64,000 nt of DNA from Longispora albida DSM 44784 (GCF_000379825.1 NZ_KB903834.1:505704-569703); one strand, 5' to 3'; counted from the stretch's first letter, positions 17,015 to 27,141 are shown. Program-made: numbers and translations. The notes: a model not told the origin generated them from the sequence alone.

Positions 17015-17665
17015 ATGGGCCGAATCACCCCGCCGCCGACCCTGGCGCACTCCGAGCTCGGCATCGTCAGCCGGGAGGCCCCGGTCCTGCGCGCCGACAC
17101 CTGCCTGACGGAGGGCGGGCTGGGGCTACGCGCACTGGTACCGGTCATCGGCGGCCAGATCGCAGGCCGCGCGGAGGCCCAGCTCGCCGCCGTCGGCCGG
17201 GTGCTCGGCGAGCCGGTGCCCGAGATCGGCCCGCTGTTCGATGACTACTGCTCCCAGGCCGGCACGGCGCTCGTCGAGCTGGTCACGTACCGGACGGCCT
17301 GGCTGGCCATCGCGGGCCCGCTGACCATCGAGCCCGGTACGCCCAGGCAGCCCCGGCCACAGGGGCATCCACTGGAGTGCGCGCTGCGGCGTACCACCTC
17401 ACAGCTTCGCTTTCCGCAGCAGCCAGCGGTCGTGACCCTGGTCAGCAGCGGTGAACTATTGATCAAAGCCGATGATTGTCCGGTCTGTCACCCCGAGCCG
17501 CTGTTCGGGCTGTTCGAGGCGGCCGGGCTGCCGATCGCTATCATCGGTCAGGAAACGGCGACCACCGCCCCGGTGGCTGCCTGGGCGATCGGCCACGAGG
17601 GTGTGCGCACCGACGCCATCGGGCATCCGATCAGCCGCAGGCTCGCCGCACTGATCGGAAGGTAA
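17015..17665 (+). CDS. Unrecognised protein, first gene of the murL-murD2 operon
   Basis: A 216-residue protein that I cannot assign. It looks soluble and cytoplasmic, with no signal peptide or membrane helix. The N-terminal half is mixed alpha/beta. The C-terminal half has a core beta strand (AVVTLVSSGELLIKADD), a CPVCHPEPLFGLFEAAGLP element with a Cys-X2-Cys-His cluster, and a helix at the end. It is eight bases from murL, shares its leaderless promoter, and so is expected to act with MurL/MurD2 or on D-glutamate. The longer frame starting upstream overlaps the promoter and is less likely. Confidence 0.7.
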   Translation: MGRITPPPTLAHSELGIVSREAPVLRADTCLTEGGLGLRALVPVIGGQIAGRAEAQLAAVGRVLGEPVPEIGPLFDDYCSQAGTALVELVTYRTAWLAIAGPLTIEPGTPRQPRPQGHPLECALRRTTSQLRFPQQPAVVTLVSSGELLIKADDCPVCHPEPLFGLFEAAGLPIAIIGQETATTAPVAAWAIGHEGVRTDAIGHPISRRLAALIGR

Positions 17666-17673
17666 GTATTCGC

Positions 17674-18981
17674 GTGCGCTGGGGTCACGACATCCACACT
17701 TTCCGGTACGCGGGCTGGCAGGCCGACCCGGAGACCGGCGAGGTCCGGCTCGGCTACGAGCTCGTCGGCGACTCCGGCACCGTTTCCTTCACCGAGCGGA
17801 TCGAGTTCGGGCCGTTCACTCCGTCGGAGACGTTCCGGCGTGTGATCGACCTGCTGCACCTCGCCGCCGGTACGAGTTACTACAAGCTCGCCGCGCCGCG
17901 CCGGGTGGTCAGCGAGACCCCGGTGCCGGCGGAGGTCGCCGCGTACGTGCGGGAGCTGTACACGAACGGGCTCGCGGAGTTCGCGTACAACAATGATCTG
18001 CCGCACGTCTTCGACCTGGACTTCGTCTTCGACGCCTCGGCCCAGCACGCCGCGCCCGTCACCATCGGCGAGCGCCCGCTGGTCGCGGTCGGCGGCGGCA
18101 AGGACTCGCTGGTCAGCCTGGAGGCCTTCCGGCGGGGCGGGCTGAACCCGGTCGGGTTCGCCGTCAGCCCCAACTGGATCATCACCGACGTGCTCGCCAC
18201 CTCCGGCCTGGACACGCTGACCGTCCGGCGGCGGATCGACCAGAGCATCCTGAAGCTGAACGAGCAGGGCGCGCTGAACGGCCACATCCCGGTCACCGCG
18301 ATCAACTCGCTGATCGGCGTCGCGGCCTCCGTCCTCGGCGGGCACGGCCCGATGGTCATGTCGAACGAGCGCTCGGCCTCCGCCCCGAACCTGGTCTGGC
18401 ACGGCCGCGAGGTCAACCACCAGTGGTCGAAGGGAGTCGACGCGGAGCGCGGGCTGCGCACGGCGCTGGAGGCCCACGCGGGCATCACCGACGGGTACTT
18501 CTCGTTCCTGCGGCCGTTCTCCGAGTTGCACATCGCGAGGATGTTCGCGACCTTCGACACGTACGACCACGTCGTGACCAGCTGCAACAAGGCGTTCCGG
18601 CTGTCGGGTGCCACGTCGCGCTGGTGCGGGGACTGTCCCAAGTGCAGGTTCGTGTTCCTGGCGATGGCGCCGTTCATGCCGAGGGAGCGGATCGTCGGGA
18701 TCTTCGGTGCCGACCTGCTTTCCGACGCGCAGCAGATCCCTGGTTACCTGGAGCTGCTCGGCATCGACGGTCACAAGCCCTTCGAGTGCGTTGGCGAGGT
18801 CGAGGAGTCGGCCGTCGCGCTCGACCTGCTGCGCAAGTCCGCCGAGTGGCAGGACGCGCCGGTGGTGAAGGCGCTCGCTGACGCCGTCCCGTTCTGGCCG
18901 TCCGGCGAGGACGAGTTCGTCCCGTCCGCCGACCACTTCGTCCCGCCGCAGTACCGGAGGCTTCTCGATGCGCTTGCCTGA
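17674..18981 (+). CDS. murL: UDP-MurNAc-L-Ala-L-Glu epimerase MurL
   Basis: A 435-residue MurL-type enzyme. The family inverts the terminal L-glutamate of UDP-MurNAc-L-Ala-L-Glu to D-glutamate with ATP, replacing the glutamate racemase route. The sequence has a PP-loop-like ATP motif, VAVGGGKDSLVSLE (about 141-154), NWIITDVLATSG and a conserved cysteine cluster RWCGDCPKCRFVFLAM near 315-330. The GTG at 17674 follows GGAAGG by 11 bases; an upstream in-frame extension overlaps the previous gene and is a shadow. The last 14 bases overlap murD2, the expected partner ligase, which strongly supports the call. Confidence 0.88.
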   Translation: MRWGHDIHTFRYAGWQADPETGEVRLGYELVGDSGTVSFTERIEFGPFTPSETFRRVIDLLHLAAGTSYYKLAAPRRVVSETPVPAEVAAYVRELYTNGLAEFAYNNDLPHVFDLDFVFDASAQHAAPVTIGERPLVAVGGGKDSLVSLEAFRRGGLNPVGFAVSPNWIITDVLATSGLDTLTVRRRIDQSILKLNEQGALNGHIPVTAINSLIGVAASVLGGHGPMVMSNERSASAPNLVWHGREVNHQWSKGVDAERGLRTALEAHAGITDGYFSFLRPFSELHIARMFATFDTYDHVVTSCNKAFRLSGATSRWCGDCPKCRFVFLAMAPFMPRERIVGIFGADLLSDAQQIPGYLELLGIDGHKPFECVGEVEESAVALDLLRKSAEWQDAPVVKALADAVPFWPSGEDEFVPSADHFVPPQYRRLLDALA

Positions 18982-20260
18982 CCTCGACGGCCGCCGGGTC
19001 GCCATCTGGGGTACCGGCCGGGAGGGCCTGGCCGCGCTGAAAGCCTGCCCGTCGGCGCTGTTCGCCGTGGACGACAACGCGACCACCGACACCTGGGAAG
19101 GCATCCCGGTGTACACGGATCCGGCGCGCCTCGCCGAGGCCGAGATCGTGATCAAGTCGCCGGGGATCAGCCCGCACCGCCCGGTTGTGGTGGCGTTGAA
19201 GGCCCAGGGCGTGACCTTCACGAGCGGCACGGCACTGTGGATGGCGGCCAACTCTGGCCGGACGATCGGCATCACGGGCTCCAAGGGCAAGAGCACCACG
19301 TCGAACCTGATCCACCGGCTGCTCACCGCGGCGGGCCACCCGAACACGCTCGGCGGCAACATCGGCATCCCGATGCTCGACCTGCCGGACAGCGACCTGT
19401 ACGTGGTCGAGCTGTCGAGCTACATGTGCTCCGAGCTGACCGTCTCACCCCGGGTCGCCGTCGTCACCGCGCTCTTCCCCGACCACCTGGACTGGCACGG
19501 CTCCGAGGAGCAGTACTTCCAGGACAAGCTGAACATCCTCTGGCACGGCCCGGCCGCTGCCGTGATCGACGGCCTCGACCACCGCCTGACGACCCTGGCT
19601 GGCGAGGGCCCGATCCTGGCCAACCAGCCGGGCACCTTCCACGTCACCGGCGAGGGGTTCTTCCGTGGCACGGAGTTCCTCTTCCCGCGCTCGGCGTTCC
19701 GGCTGCTCGGCGAGCACAACGCCCGGAACCTGTGCACGGCGCTGACTGCCATCGAGGCCTTCGGCGTGGCGTACGACTGGGCGCGGCTCGCCGAGGCCGT
19801 GTCAGCGATCGAGCCGCTGCCGCACCGGCTGACCGAGGTCCCCGACCCGAGCGCTCTGACCTTTGTGGACGATTCGCTGGCGACCACGCCGCAGGCGGCC
19901 ATCGCCGCGATCGAGGCCTTCCCCGGCCGGCCGCTGACGCTGCTGGTGGGCGGGGCCGACCGTGGCGTCGACTACTCCCCGCTCCGCGCATACTTCGCCG
20001 GCCGCGCCGAGCCGGCCACGGTGATCGGGCTGCCGGACAGCGGTCCCCGGATCCTGGGTGAGCTGGCGGGCCTGCCGGGCGTCAAGGCTCTGCTCGCCGA
20101 AGATCTCGCCGACGCTGTACGCCAGGCGCGCGTGCTCACCCCCGACGGCGGCATCGTCCTGATGTCACCGGCCGCCCCCAGCTACGGTAAGTTTTCCAAT
20201 TACGAACATCGATCGGCTGTGTTCCGTGAGGCGATCGAGGACTCCGCTCCACCGGCGTAA
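18968..20260 (+). CDS. murD2: MurD2-type UDP-MurNAc-L-Ala-L-glutamate ligase
   Basis: A 430-residue Mur ligase. The N-terminal UDP-binding region begins RRVAIWGTGREGLAAL. The central ATPase domain has GITGSKGKSTTSNLIHRLL (Walker A about 104-111), DLYVVELSSYMC and FPDHLDWHGSEEQYFQDK. The C-terminal ligase domain begins near HRLTEVPDPSALTFVDDSLATTPQA. In organisms with MurL, the MurD2 ligase adds L-Glu rather than D-Glu; I infer that specificity from the 14-base overlap with murL. The Mur fold is unmistakable, but a standard MurD cannot be excluded by sequence alone. Confidence 0.88.
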   Translation: MRLPDLDGRRVAIWGTGREGLAALKACPSALFAVDDNATTDTWEGIPVYTDPARLAEAEIVIKSPGISPHRPVVVALKAQGVTFTSGTALWMAANSGRTIGITGSKGKSTTSNLIHRLLTAAGHPNTLGGNIGIPMLDLPDSDLYVVELSSYMCSELTVSPRVAVVTALFPDHLDWHGSEEQYFQDKLNILWHGPAAAVIDGLDHRLTTLAGEGPILANQPGTFHVTGEGFFRGTEFLFPRSAFRLLGEHNARNLCTALTAIEAFGVAYDWARLAEAVSAIEPLPHRLTEVPDPSALTFVDDSLATTPQAAIAAIEAFPGRPLTLLVGGADRGVDYSPLRAYFAGRAEPATVIGLPDSGPRILGELAGLPGVKALLAEDLADAVRQARVLTPDGGIVLMSPAAPSYGKFSNYEHRSAVFREAIEDSAPPA

Positions 20261-20275
20261 CGAGAGGTGCTGGGC

Positions 20276-21160
20276 ATGGAAGCGTTCGCCGAGCTGGAAC
20301 GGATCGCCGCCCGTGAGGTCGGCCGGGGCTCCGAGGCCCTAGCCGCCCACACCGCCGGCTCGCTGTACCGGGCGGCCGCGACCCTCGCCGCCGCCCCGCA
20401 GGTCGTGATCCTGACCGGGTTCTACATCCCGGCGGCCGACCCGCCGGGCGGGGAGACCGACGGGCCGATCGGCGCCGTCCAGCTCGCCGCGGCACTGTCC
20501 ATGCTGGACGTCCCGGTACGGCTGCTGACCGACGAGCCGTGCGCGCCGGTCGTGCGGGCCGCGATCGAGGCAGCGGGGCTGGACGTGCCGCTGGATGTCG
20601 CGCCCGTGCCGGTGGACGACGAGTGGGTGGCGCGGCTGCTGGCCGAGTACGAGACGGTCACCTGCATGCTCGCGATCGAACGGGTCGGCCCGGCAGCCGA
20701 CGGCATCCCGAGAAACATGCGCGGCGTCGACATCTCCGCCCACACCGCAGCCCTCGACCGGGTGTACTCGGCCGGCGAGTGGCACCGGATCGGCATCGGC
20801 GACGGCGGCAACGAGCTGGGCATGGGCAAGCTCGCCCCCGAGGTCGTGGCGGCCGTCGTGGACGGCGGCGACCGGATCCACTGTGCTGTGACCTGCTCGG
20901 AGCTGATCGTCGGCGGTACGTCCAACTGGGCGGCCAGCGCGCTCACCGCAGCCCTGGCCCTGCTGCGTCCAGCCCCGGCCCTCACCAGCCTCCTCGACCC
21001 GGACTGGTCCCTCCGCGTCCTCACGCACATCGTGGAGCACGGCGGGGCCGTCGACGGCGTACGCCGTGCCCCAGCCCTCAGCGTGGACGGCCTCGACTGG
21101 GATGACTACGCCGCCCCGCTTGCCGAGCTGGCCGAGGTCGTCGGCCGGGTACAGAACTAG
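20276..21160 (+). CDS. DUF4392 protein, D-glutamate cyclase-like
   Basis: A 294-residue protein matching the DUF4392 / D-glutamate cyclase C-terminal domain, the catalytic part of DGLUCY, which turns D-glutamate into 5-oxo-D-proline. Visible marks are VVILTGFYIP near 45-54, an IGAVQLAAAL helix, LAIERVGPAADGIPRNMRGVDIS (acid/Gly-rich motif), RIGIGDGGNELGMGKL, and CSELIVGGTSNWAASAL. It starts 15 bases after murD2; the ATG at 20276 has a GAGAGG ribosome site, better than the GTG nine bases earlier. Its place behind murL-murD2 suggests removal or recycling of free D-glutamate. The activity is inferred. Confidence 0.8.
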   Translation: MEAFAELERIAAREVGRGSEALAAHTAGSLYRAAATLAAAPQVVILTGFYIPAADPPGGETDGPIGAVQLAAALSMLDVPVRLLTDEPCAPVVRAAIEAAGLDVPLDVAPVPVDDEWVARLLAEYETVTCMLAIERVGPAADGIPRNMRGVDISAHTAALDRVYSAGEWHRIGIGDGGNELGMGKLAPEVVAAVVDGGDRIHCAVTCSELIVGGTSNWAASALTAALALLRPAPALTSLLDPDWSLRVLTHIVEHGGAVDGVRRAPALSVDGLDWDDYAAPLAELAEVVGRVQN

Positions 21161-21900
21161 GGCCTGTCCGCACCGGGTGACGGCGTCCGGGCGGTCAGGA
21201 CCCGCTCGCCCGCGTGCAGCAGCCCGGCGCACAGGCCGAATCCGGCCCAGCCCGCCGCGAAGGCCGCCAGCCGGCTGGTGTCCTGCACGGCGTAGAAGGC
21301 CGCGAAGAAGCCGAGCAGGCAGACGCTGTTGCGGGCGAAGTGCCGGGCGAACTCCCTGATGTCCCGGCGTACCTCGATCGCGGCGAGCACCCCGGAGTAC
21401 GGGAAGGTCACCACGAAGCCGTTGAGCAGCCCGCCGAGCAGGCTCATCAGCAGCGAACCGGCGAGGACCAGCCCGAACTTCGCCGCCCAGTGCAGCTGCT
21501 CGCGGCCGGGGCGCTCACGTTCCGGGTCGGCGGCCGTGGTCGCGAGCAGCAGCTGGGCCAGTACCCACAGCGCGGTCACCCCGGCCAGCACCCACCAGAA
21601 GCCCAGCTCGGGCAGCAAGCCGAACGACCAGCTCAGCCCGACGTACGCGCCGATCGCCAGCGCGTCGGCGAGCAGGATGTTCCAGCCGAGGTAGTGGTGG
21701 GCGAGCGTGACGACACCGAAGAACACGTTGAGCGTGATCACGCCGAAGAGCTGCGCGCTGGTCACCGTGATCGAGGTCGTGGCCAGGACCAGCGTGATCG
21801 GGATCGGGAGGCTGTAGACGAAGGCCTGCCACCGCACGGAACGGATCAGCCCGATCGTCCACACCACGACGGCGATCAGCAGCGCGCCGAGCAGGCTCAT
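21157..21900 (-). CDS. Multi-pass membrane protein of unknown function
   Basis: A 247-residue integral membrane protein with about six or seven hydrophobic segments (first at about 3-20, last near 208-228), an acidic/basic loop PERERPGREQLHW near 127-139, and a charged loop VRRDIREFARHFARN. I do not recognise the family. The ATG at 21900 has a GGGAG ribosome site. Its stop overlaps the convergent D-glutamate cyclase-like gene by four bases. It lies 25 bases after the 21926 gene on the same strand, so the two are probably one operon. Confidence 0.65.
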   Translation of the reverse strand: MSLLGALLIAVVVWTIGLIRSVRWQAFVYSLPIPITLVLATTSITVTSAQLFGVITLNVFFGVVTLAHHYLGWNILLADALAIGAYVGLSWSFGLLPELGFWWVLAGVTALWVLAQLLLATTAADPERERPGREQLHWAAKFGLVLAGSLLMSLLGGLLNGFVVTFPYSGVLAAIEVRRDIREFARHFARNSVCLLGFFAAFYAVQDTSRLAAFAAGWAGFGLCAGLLHAGERVLTARTPSPGADRP

Positions 21901-21925
21901 CGGCGCCGCTCCCGGTCAGCACCGG

Positions 21926-22792
21926 TCACCTGAACTGGGCGGCCTGTTCGCAGGTCCGGAAGATCGACCGGAGCCGGGCGATGTCCAGCCGGTTGAGCGT
22001 GAACACCGTCCGGATGATCTCGCCGTGCGCGTTCATCTGGGCTTCCCATGCCCTGCGATCATCCCAGAGCGCGAAGTTCACATGGCAGTAGGGGTCCAGC
22101 GCCGAGCGGGGTACCGCGCCGACTCTCGCGCCGTGTGCCCGCTGGGTCGCGATGACTTCTTCCAGCTCGGGGGTCATCTCGGCGTAGATGAACACCCGGG
22201 AGATCCGCACGCTCCGTTCCTGCATGGCCCGCACGTTCTCCGCCCAGTACTGCGGGCCGATGCCGGTGTGCCACCAGTCCATGATGGCCGGGACGACCGT
22301 GGTGGACTGGATGTTGGTGACCGCGATCAGCTCGCGCTCGCACTGCTGCATCGGCACCATCAGGTACTCGTCGTCGCCGCGCGGCCGGTAGATCCGGCCC
22401 TGGTGCAGCTCACCGATTTCGTTGCGCAGCCGCTCGTACCGGTGCAGGACCTCCTGGGCGACCGGGCCGTCCGGGTAGATCTCCAGTACTTCCTTCGTCT
22501 CCTTCGACAGGCTGACGAAGGTGGGCCGCAGCCAGGGCGCCGCCTCGATCAGGCCGCGCAGCTCGAACCGGCGCTCGGCGCGGGCCACCGAGTCCAGGGT
22601 GAGGGAGATGGTCATGCCGGCCAGGCCGACCAGGATCGCCTCCGCCGTGTTCGCGACCTTGCTGACCTCCAGGATGATCGAGAGGGCGATCGAGATGACG
22701 ATGCCGACCAGCGCCACCGGGTCGACGAGGGACGACAGTTTCGCCGCCCGGGTCGTGCCCGCCACTGGACTGCCGTTCTTCTTCCGCGCCAA
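21926..22792 (-). CDS. Membrane-anchored protein with unrecognised C-terminal domain
   Basis: A 288-residue protein. Residues 20-65 form two hydrophobic helices (DPVALVGIVISIALSIILEV and AILVGLAGMTISLTL). The rest is soluble and contains YEYLRNEI-like coiled helices, a DWWHTGIGPQYWAENVRAM segment, SVRISRVFIYAEMTPELEEV and HVNFALWDD. The last part resembles phospholipase D-like or signalling-receptor modules, where a basic strand is followed by an acidic loop, but catalytic HKD motifs are absent. A TTG start six bases after GAGGGG is preferred to the upstream ATG-initiated extension. It is probably co-transcribed with the membrane protein downstream. Confidence 0.6.
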   Translation of the reverse strand: MARKKNGSPVAGTTRAAKLSSLVDPVALVGIVISIALSIILEVSKVANTAEAILVGLAGMTISLTLDSVARAERRFELRGLIEAAPWLRPTFVSLSKETKEVLEIYPDGPVAQEVLHRYERLRNEIGELHQGRIYRPRGDDEYLMVPMQQCERELIAVTNIQSTTVVPAIMDWWHTGIGPQYWAENVRAMQERSVRISRVFIYAEMTPELEEVIATQRAHGARVGAVPRSALDPYCHVNFALWDDRRAWEAQMNAHGEIIRTVFTLNRLDIARLRSIFRTCEQAAQFR

Positions 22793-22987
22793 GAACAACC
22801 CCTCATGAGCCTCGATACGTGAGCCTCTACTGTGGAGTCCATTGTGAGGCGCGCCGGAGGGTACCGCCACCCCGGGTGACGCACGCCGGTCGATGGATCC
22901 GGGCACAGCTGCGGGGACCGGGTGCACCGGCACGGGTACAAAGTAACGATGTTGATCTTTGGATTTTCGGACTGACGGCCCGAGGGC

Positions 22988-23656
22988 TCAGCCGACGATC
23001 TCGCGCCAGGCCGCCACACGATCGGCGCTGACCGGGGCCTGCCAGCCGCCCGGCTCGCGCGCCGCGCTGCCGACATGGAACGCGCGCACACCTGCGGCCT
23101 TGAGACGCGGCACGTACTCGGGCACTAGCCCTCCCCCGGCCAGGACCAGCTCGGCTGGCCGGCTCAGCACATCGGACAGCCCCGCCGACAGCCCGGCCGG
23201 CGATCCGGACGTCAGGACCATGTCGAGCCCGGGCAGCCCGAGCAGCTCGCCCCACGCGGCGTCGGTGTCTGCGGCGTGGTCGATCGCCCGGTGGAAGGTC
23301 CACGGCAGCCCGTCCAGCGCCCCGGCCAGCCGCGCCGTGGCCGCGACATCGACCCGCCCGTCCCCCGTCAGGAAGCCGAAGACGAACCCGTCAGCCCCGG
23401 CGCCGGCCAGCCGCGCGGCCTGCCCGGCCAGGCTGGCCAGGTCGGCGGCGTCGGTCTCGAAACCGGGCCGGGAGCGGAGCATCACCCGCAGCGGCAGGCT
23501 GGTCACGGCCCGGATGCGCTCGATGGTCGCCACGTCGGGGGTGAGGCCGTCGGCGGACATGTCGGACACCACCTCGAGCCGGTCAGCGCCGCCGGCTTCC
23601 GCCGCTTCCGCGTCCAGGGCGTCCAGGGCGATGATCTCGAGGAGGGTGCGCGTCAT
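22988..23656 (-). CDS. cutC: CutC family protein (copper homeostasis)
   Basis: A 222-residue TIM-barrel protein of the CutC family, once linked to copper tolerance and now of unclear biochemical role. The signature elements are in order: GGADRLEVVSDMSADGLTP, LRVMLRSRPGF, GADGFVFGFLTGDGRVD, WTFHRAIDHA, MVLTSGSPAG and a final AFHVGSAAR. It is about 20 residues shorter than proteobacterial CutC. The ATG at 23656 begins the conserved EII strand; a TTG 18 bases earlier is possible. It follows the EF-hand gene by 36 bases on the same strand, a likely operon. Confidence 0.85.
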   Translation of the reverse strand: MTRTLLEIIALDALDAEAAEAGGADRLEVVSDMSADGLTPDVATIERIRAVTSLPLRVMLRSRPGFETDAADLASLAGQAARLAGAGADGFVFGFLTGDGRVDVAATARLAGALDGLPWTFHRAIDHAADTDAAWGELLGLPGLDMVLTSGSPAGLSAGLSDVLSRPAELVLAGGGLVPEYVPRLKAAGVRAFHVGSAAREPGGWQAPVSADRVAAWREIVG

Positions 23657-23692
23657 AGTTAATATTCTTACCAATAAACGGGCGAGGAGCGG

Positions 23693-24241
23693 TCAGGTGA
23701 CCCCGAAAATCCCGTTTCCTGGCGCCTCCGGGTCCGCCGAAGTATAGAACTCCAGCGCTGCCCGGCTCAGCTCCTCCGCGCTGACGTGCCCGTCGCCGTC
23801 CCGGTCGACCAGCCGGAGCGTGGCCATCGCGTGCACCTCGTCGATGCCGTTCGCCTGCTGCCACGCGCGGAACTCCACACCGGACAGCCTGCCGTCCCCA
23901 TCGGAGTCGAAACTGGTCATCACCGCCGCCACACCCGGCCCGATCAGCCAGGCGAACCCGCCCTCCGGATCGTCGGCGCTCGCCACGCAGATCGCCAGGA
24001 ACTCCTCCTGGCTCACCTCGGCGTCGGTGTCCTTGTTCGCCGCCCGGCACAGCACGGCCCACAGCCCCCGGTACGCGGCGTAGATCGCCTCCACCTTCGG
24101 CGGGTCGGCGGCCGAGCCGCTGGCCGCCACCATCCGCCGGGCCTGGCTCTCGTAGTCGGCCTCGGTGATCGCCCCGTCGCCATCCCGGTCCAGCAGCCGG
24201 AACCGCCGGGTGTACTTCTCCCGCTGGAACTCGGTGACCAT
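23693..24241 (-). CDS. Calerythrin-like EF-hand calcium-binding protein
   Basis: A 182-residue soluble protein with four EF-hand sites. The loops are DRDGDGAITEAD (about 18-29), a degenerate NKDTDAEVSQEE (about 69-80), DSDGDGRLSGVE (about 112-123) and DRDGDGHVSAEE (about 146-157). Three should bind calcium; the second keeps acidic residues at most positions but lacks the central Gly. The layout matches the sarcoplasmic-calcium-binding/calerythrin class of actinobacteria. The ATG has a leaderless promoter. It is the first gene before cutC. The role may be calcium buffering or signalling. Confidence 0.88.
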   Translation of the reverse strand: MVTEFQREKYTRRFRLLDRDGDGAITEADYESQARRMVAASGSAADPPKVEAIYAAYRGLWAVLCRAANKDTDAEVSQEEFLAICVASADDPEGGFAWLIGPGVAAVMTSFDSDGDGRLSGVEFRAWQQANGIDEVHAMATLRLVDRDGDGHVSAEELSRAALEFYTSADPEAPGNGIFGVT

Positions 24242-24248
24242 ACCTGTA

Positions 24249-24254
24249 AACCTA
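24249..24254 (-). promoter_or_regulatory. -10 box (TAGGTT) for the leaderless EF-hand gene
   Basis: Read on the minus strand, TAGGTT is followed by seven bases and the ATG at 24241. Confidence 0.5.
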
Positions 24255-24280
24255 CGCCGATCCAGCCATAACGGGCGCGA

Positions 24281-24315
24281 AGAAAGGCGGGCCGGATGAA
24301 CCGGCCCGCCTTTCT
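24281..24315 (-). terminator. Rho-independent terminator after groEL
   Basis: A perfect 15-bp stem (24281-24295 with 24301-24315) and a five-base loop lie 28 bases after the groEL stop. On the minus strand the second arm ends in CTTTCT. Confidence 0.85.
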
Positions 24316-24343
24316 CTGCTGCTACTGGTGTTGCTGGGGGGAC

Positions 24344-26106
<1,763 letters not shown>

Positions 26107-26114
26107 GTCAACGT

Positions 26115-26141
26115 TTAGCACTCTCGGAGGCCGAGTGCAAG
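26115..26141. promoter_or_regulatory. CIRCE operator 2 (HrcA site) upstream of groEL
   Basis: The left arm TTAGCACTC matches the CIRCE consensus exactly. The spacer is nine bases; the right arm GAGTGCAAG is degenerate in its last three bases. Its centre is 35 bp from that of operator 1. Confidence 0.85.
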
Positions 26142-26154
26142 CCTGGGTGCGTGC

Positions 26155-27021
26155 CTAGGAGGCCTCGGCCAGGAGCTGTTCCGTGCTGAGCTGGGTTTCC
26201 GCGGCCCTCAGTTCGGCGTAGGTCACAAGGGCTCCGCAGACGGCCACGGCGAACAGGAACAGGGACAGCAGTGCCGCCCACAGCGCGGCGATGGTCGCGC
26301 CCAGCCAGCGGACGACAGTGCCCGCGTCGGAGGTGAAGCCCTCGACCAGCCCGCCGGGCATGCTCAGGCAGCAGGCCAGCGCCACGACGAGGAAGAAGAT
26401 GCCCAGCGTCCGGCCGAGCGCCCGGCCGAGATCGGCGTGGAACAGCTTGAACGCGCGCGGGATGGGCGACACCCGCTCGTAGACCACGATGGCCGGGACC
26501 AGGGTGAACACCAGGCTCAGGTAGATGCCGGGCAGGACGCAGCAGAGCGTGCCGACGAAGGTGAGGATGCCGGCCACGATGATCCAGAGCCACAGGGGCA
26601 GGGCGCGGCTGGCGCCGAAGCGGAGGGCCTCACCCAGCGGGGCCGGGCGGTCGGCCGCCTGCCGGGTGATGGTCCAGATCGCGGCGGCCGAGCCGAGGGC
26701 CGAAAGGTAGCCGGAGAGGATCGCGACGACGAAGGCGAGGAGGATGACGCCCCAGTTGTAGCTCTTCCAGTACTCGGTGACGCTGAAGTCGTCGCCGTAC
26801 ATGGTCTGGGTGTCCCAGTCGCCGGCTCCGGAGGAGAGCAGGCTCAGGACCAGGGACGGGAGGGCGATCGTGACGGCCGCGAGGAGTACGAGGGCTTTCC
26901 AGCTGCGCCGGACGGCACCGGCCCATCGTTCGTACCAGCTGCTGAAGCCTATCGCCCGGTTGGGAACCAGCGGGTCGTCGGCCGGGCCTGCCGCTGCTCC
27001 CGGATAGCCGTAAGTCGCCAT
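26155..27021 (-). CDS. Multi-pass membrane protein (DUF975/glycerophosphoryl-permease-like)
   Basis: A 288-residue integral membrane protein with about six helices. A Gly/Ala/Pro-rich N-terminus (MATYGYPGAAAGPADD) precedes a cytoplasmic FSSWYERWAGAVRRSWKAL amphipathic segment and the first helix at about 43-62. The fourth region, GTLCCVLPGIYLSLVFTLVPAIVVYE, is typical of glycerophosphodiester-phosphodiesterase-associated or DUF975 membrane domains. The ATG at 27021 has a GAGGGGGCG ribosome site. It stops 14 bp from the groEL CIRCE sites but is a separate upstream transcript on the same strand. Specific function is unknown. Confidence 0.7.
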   Translation of the reverse strand: MATYGYPGAAAGPADDPLVPNRAIGFSSWYERWAGAVRRSWKALVLLAAVTIALPSLVLSLLSSGAGDWDTQTMYGDDFSVTEYWKSYNWGVILLAFVVAILSGYLSALGSAAAIWTITRQAADRPAPLGEALRFGASRALPLWLWIIVAGILTFVGTLCCVLPGIYLSLVFTLVPAIVVYERVSPIPRAFKLFHADLGRALGRTLGIFFLVVALACCLSMPGGLVEGFTSDAGTVVRWLGATIAALWAALLSLFLFAVAVCGALVTYAELRAAETQLSTEQLLAEAS

Positions 27022-27107
27022 AGTCGCCCCCTCGATGCATATAGCACCGATCTTGCACATATCTGGGGGACTACGGGCGGTTACGTCGAAATTGCCCTAT
27101 GGGTGGG

Positions 27108-27134
27108 CGCGGGGCGCCGGGGTGGCGCCCCGCG
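27108..27134 (-). terminator. Hairpin downstream of the cold-shock gene
   Basis: An 11-bp perfect stem (27108-27118 with 27124-27134) and a five-base loop begin eight bases after the csp stop. No T-run follows on the minus strand. Confidence 0.6.
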
Positions 27135-27141
27135 ACGAGAG

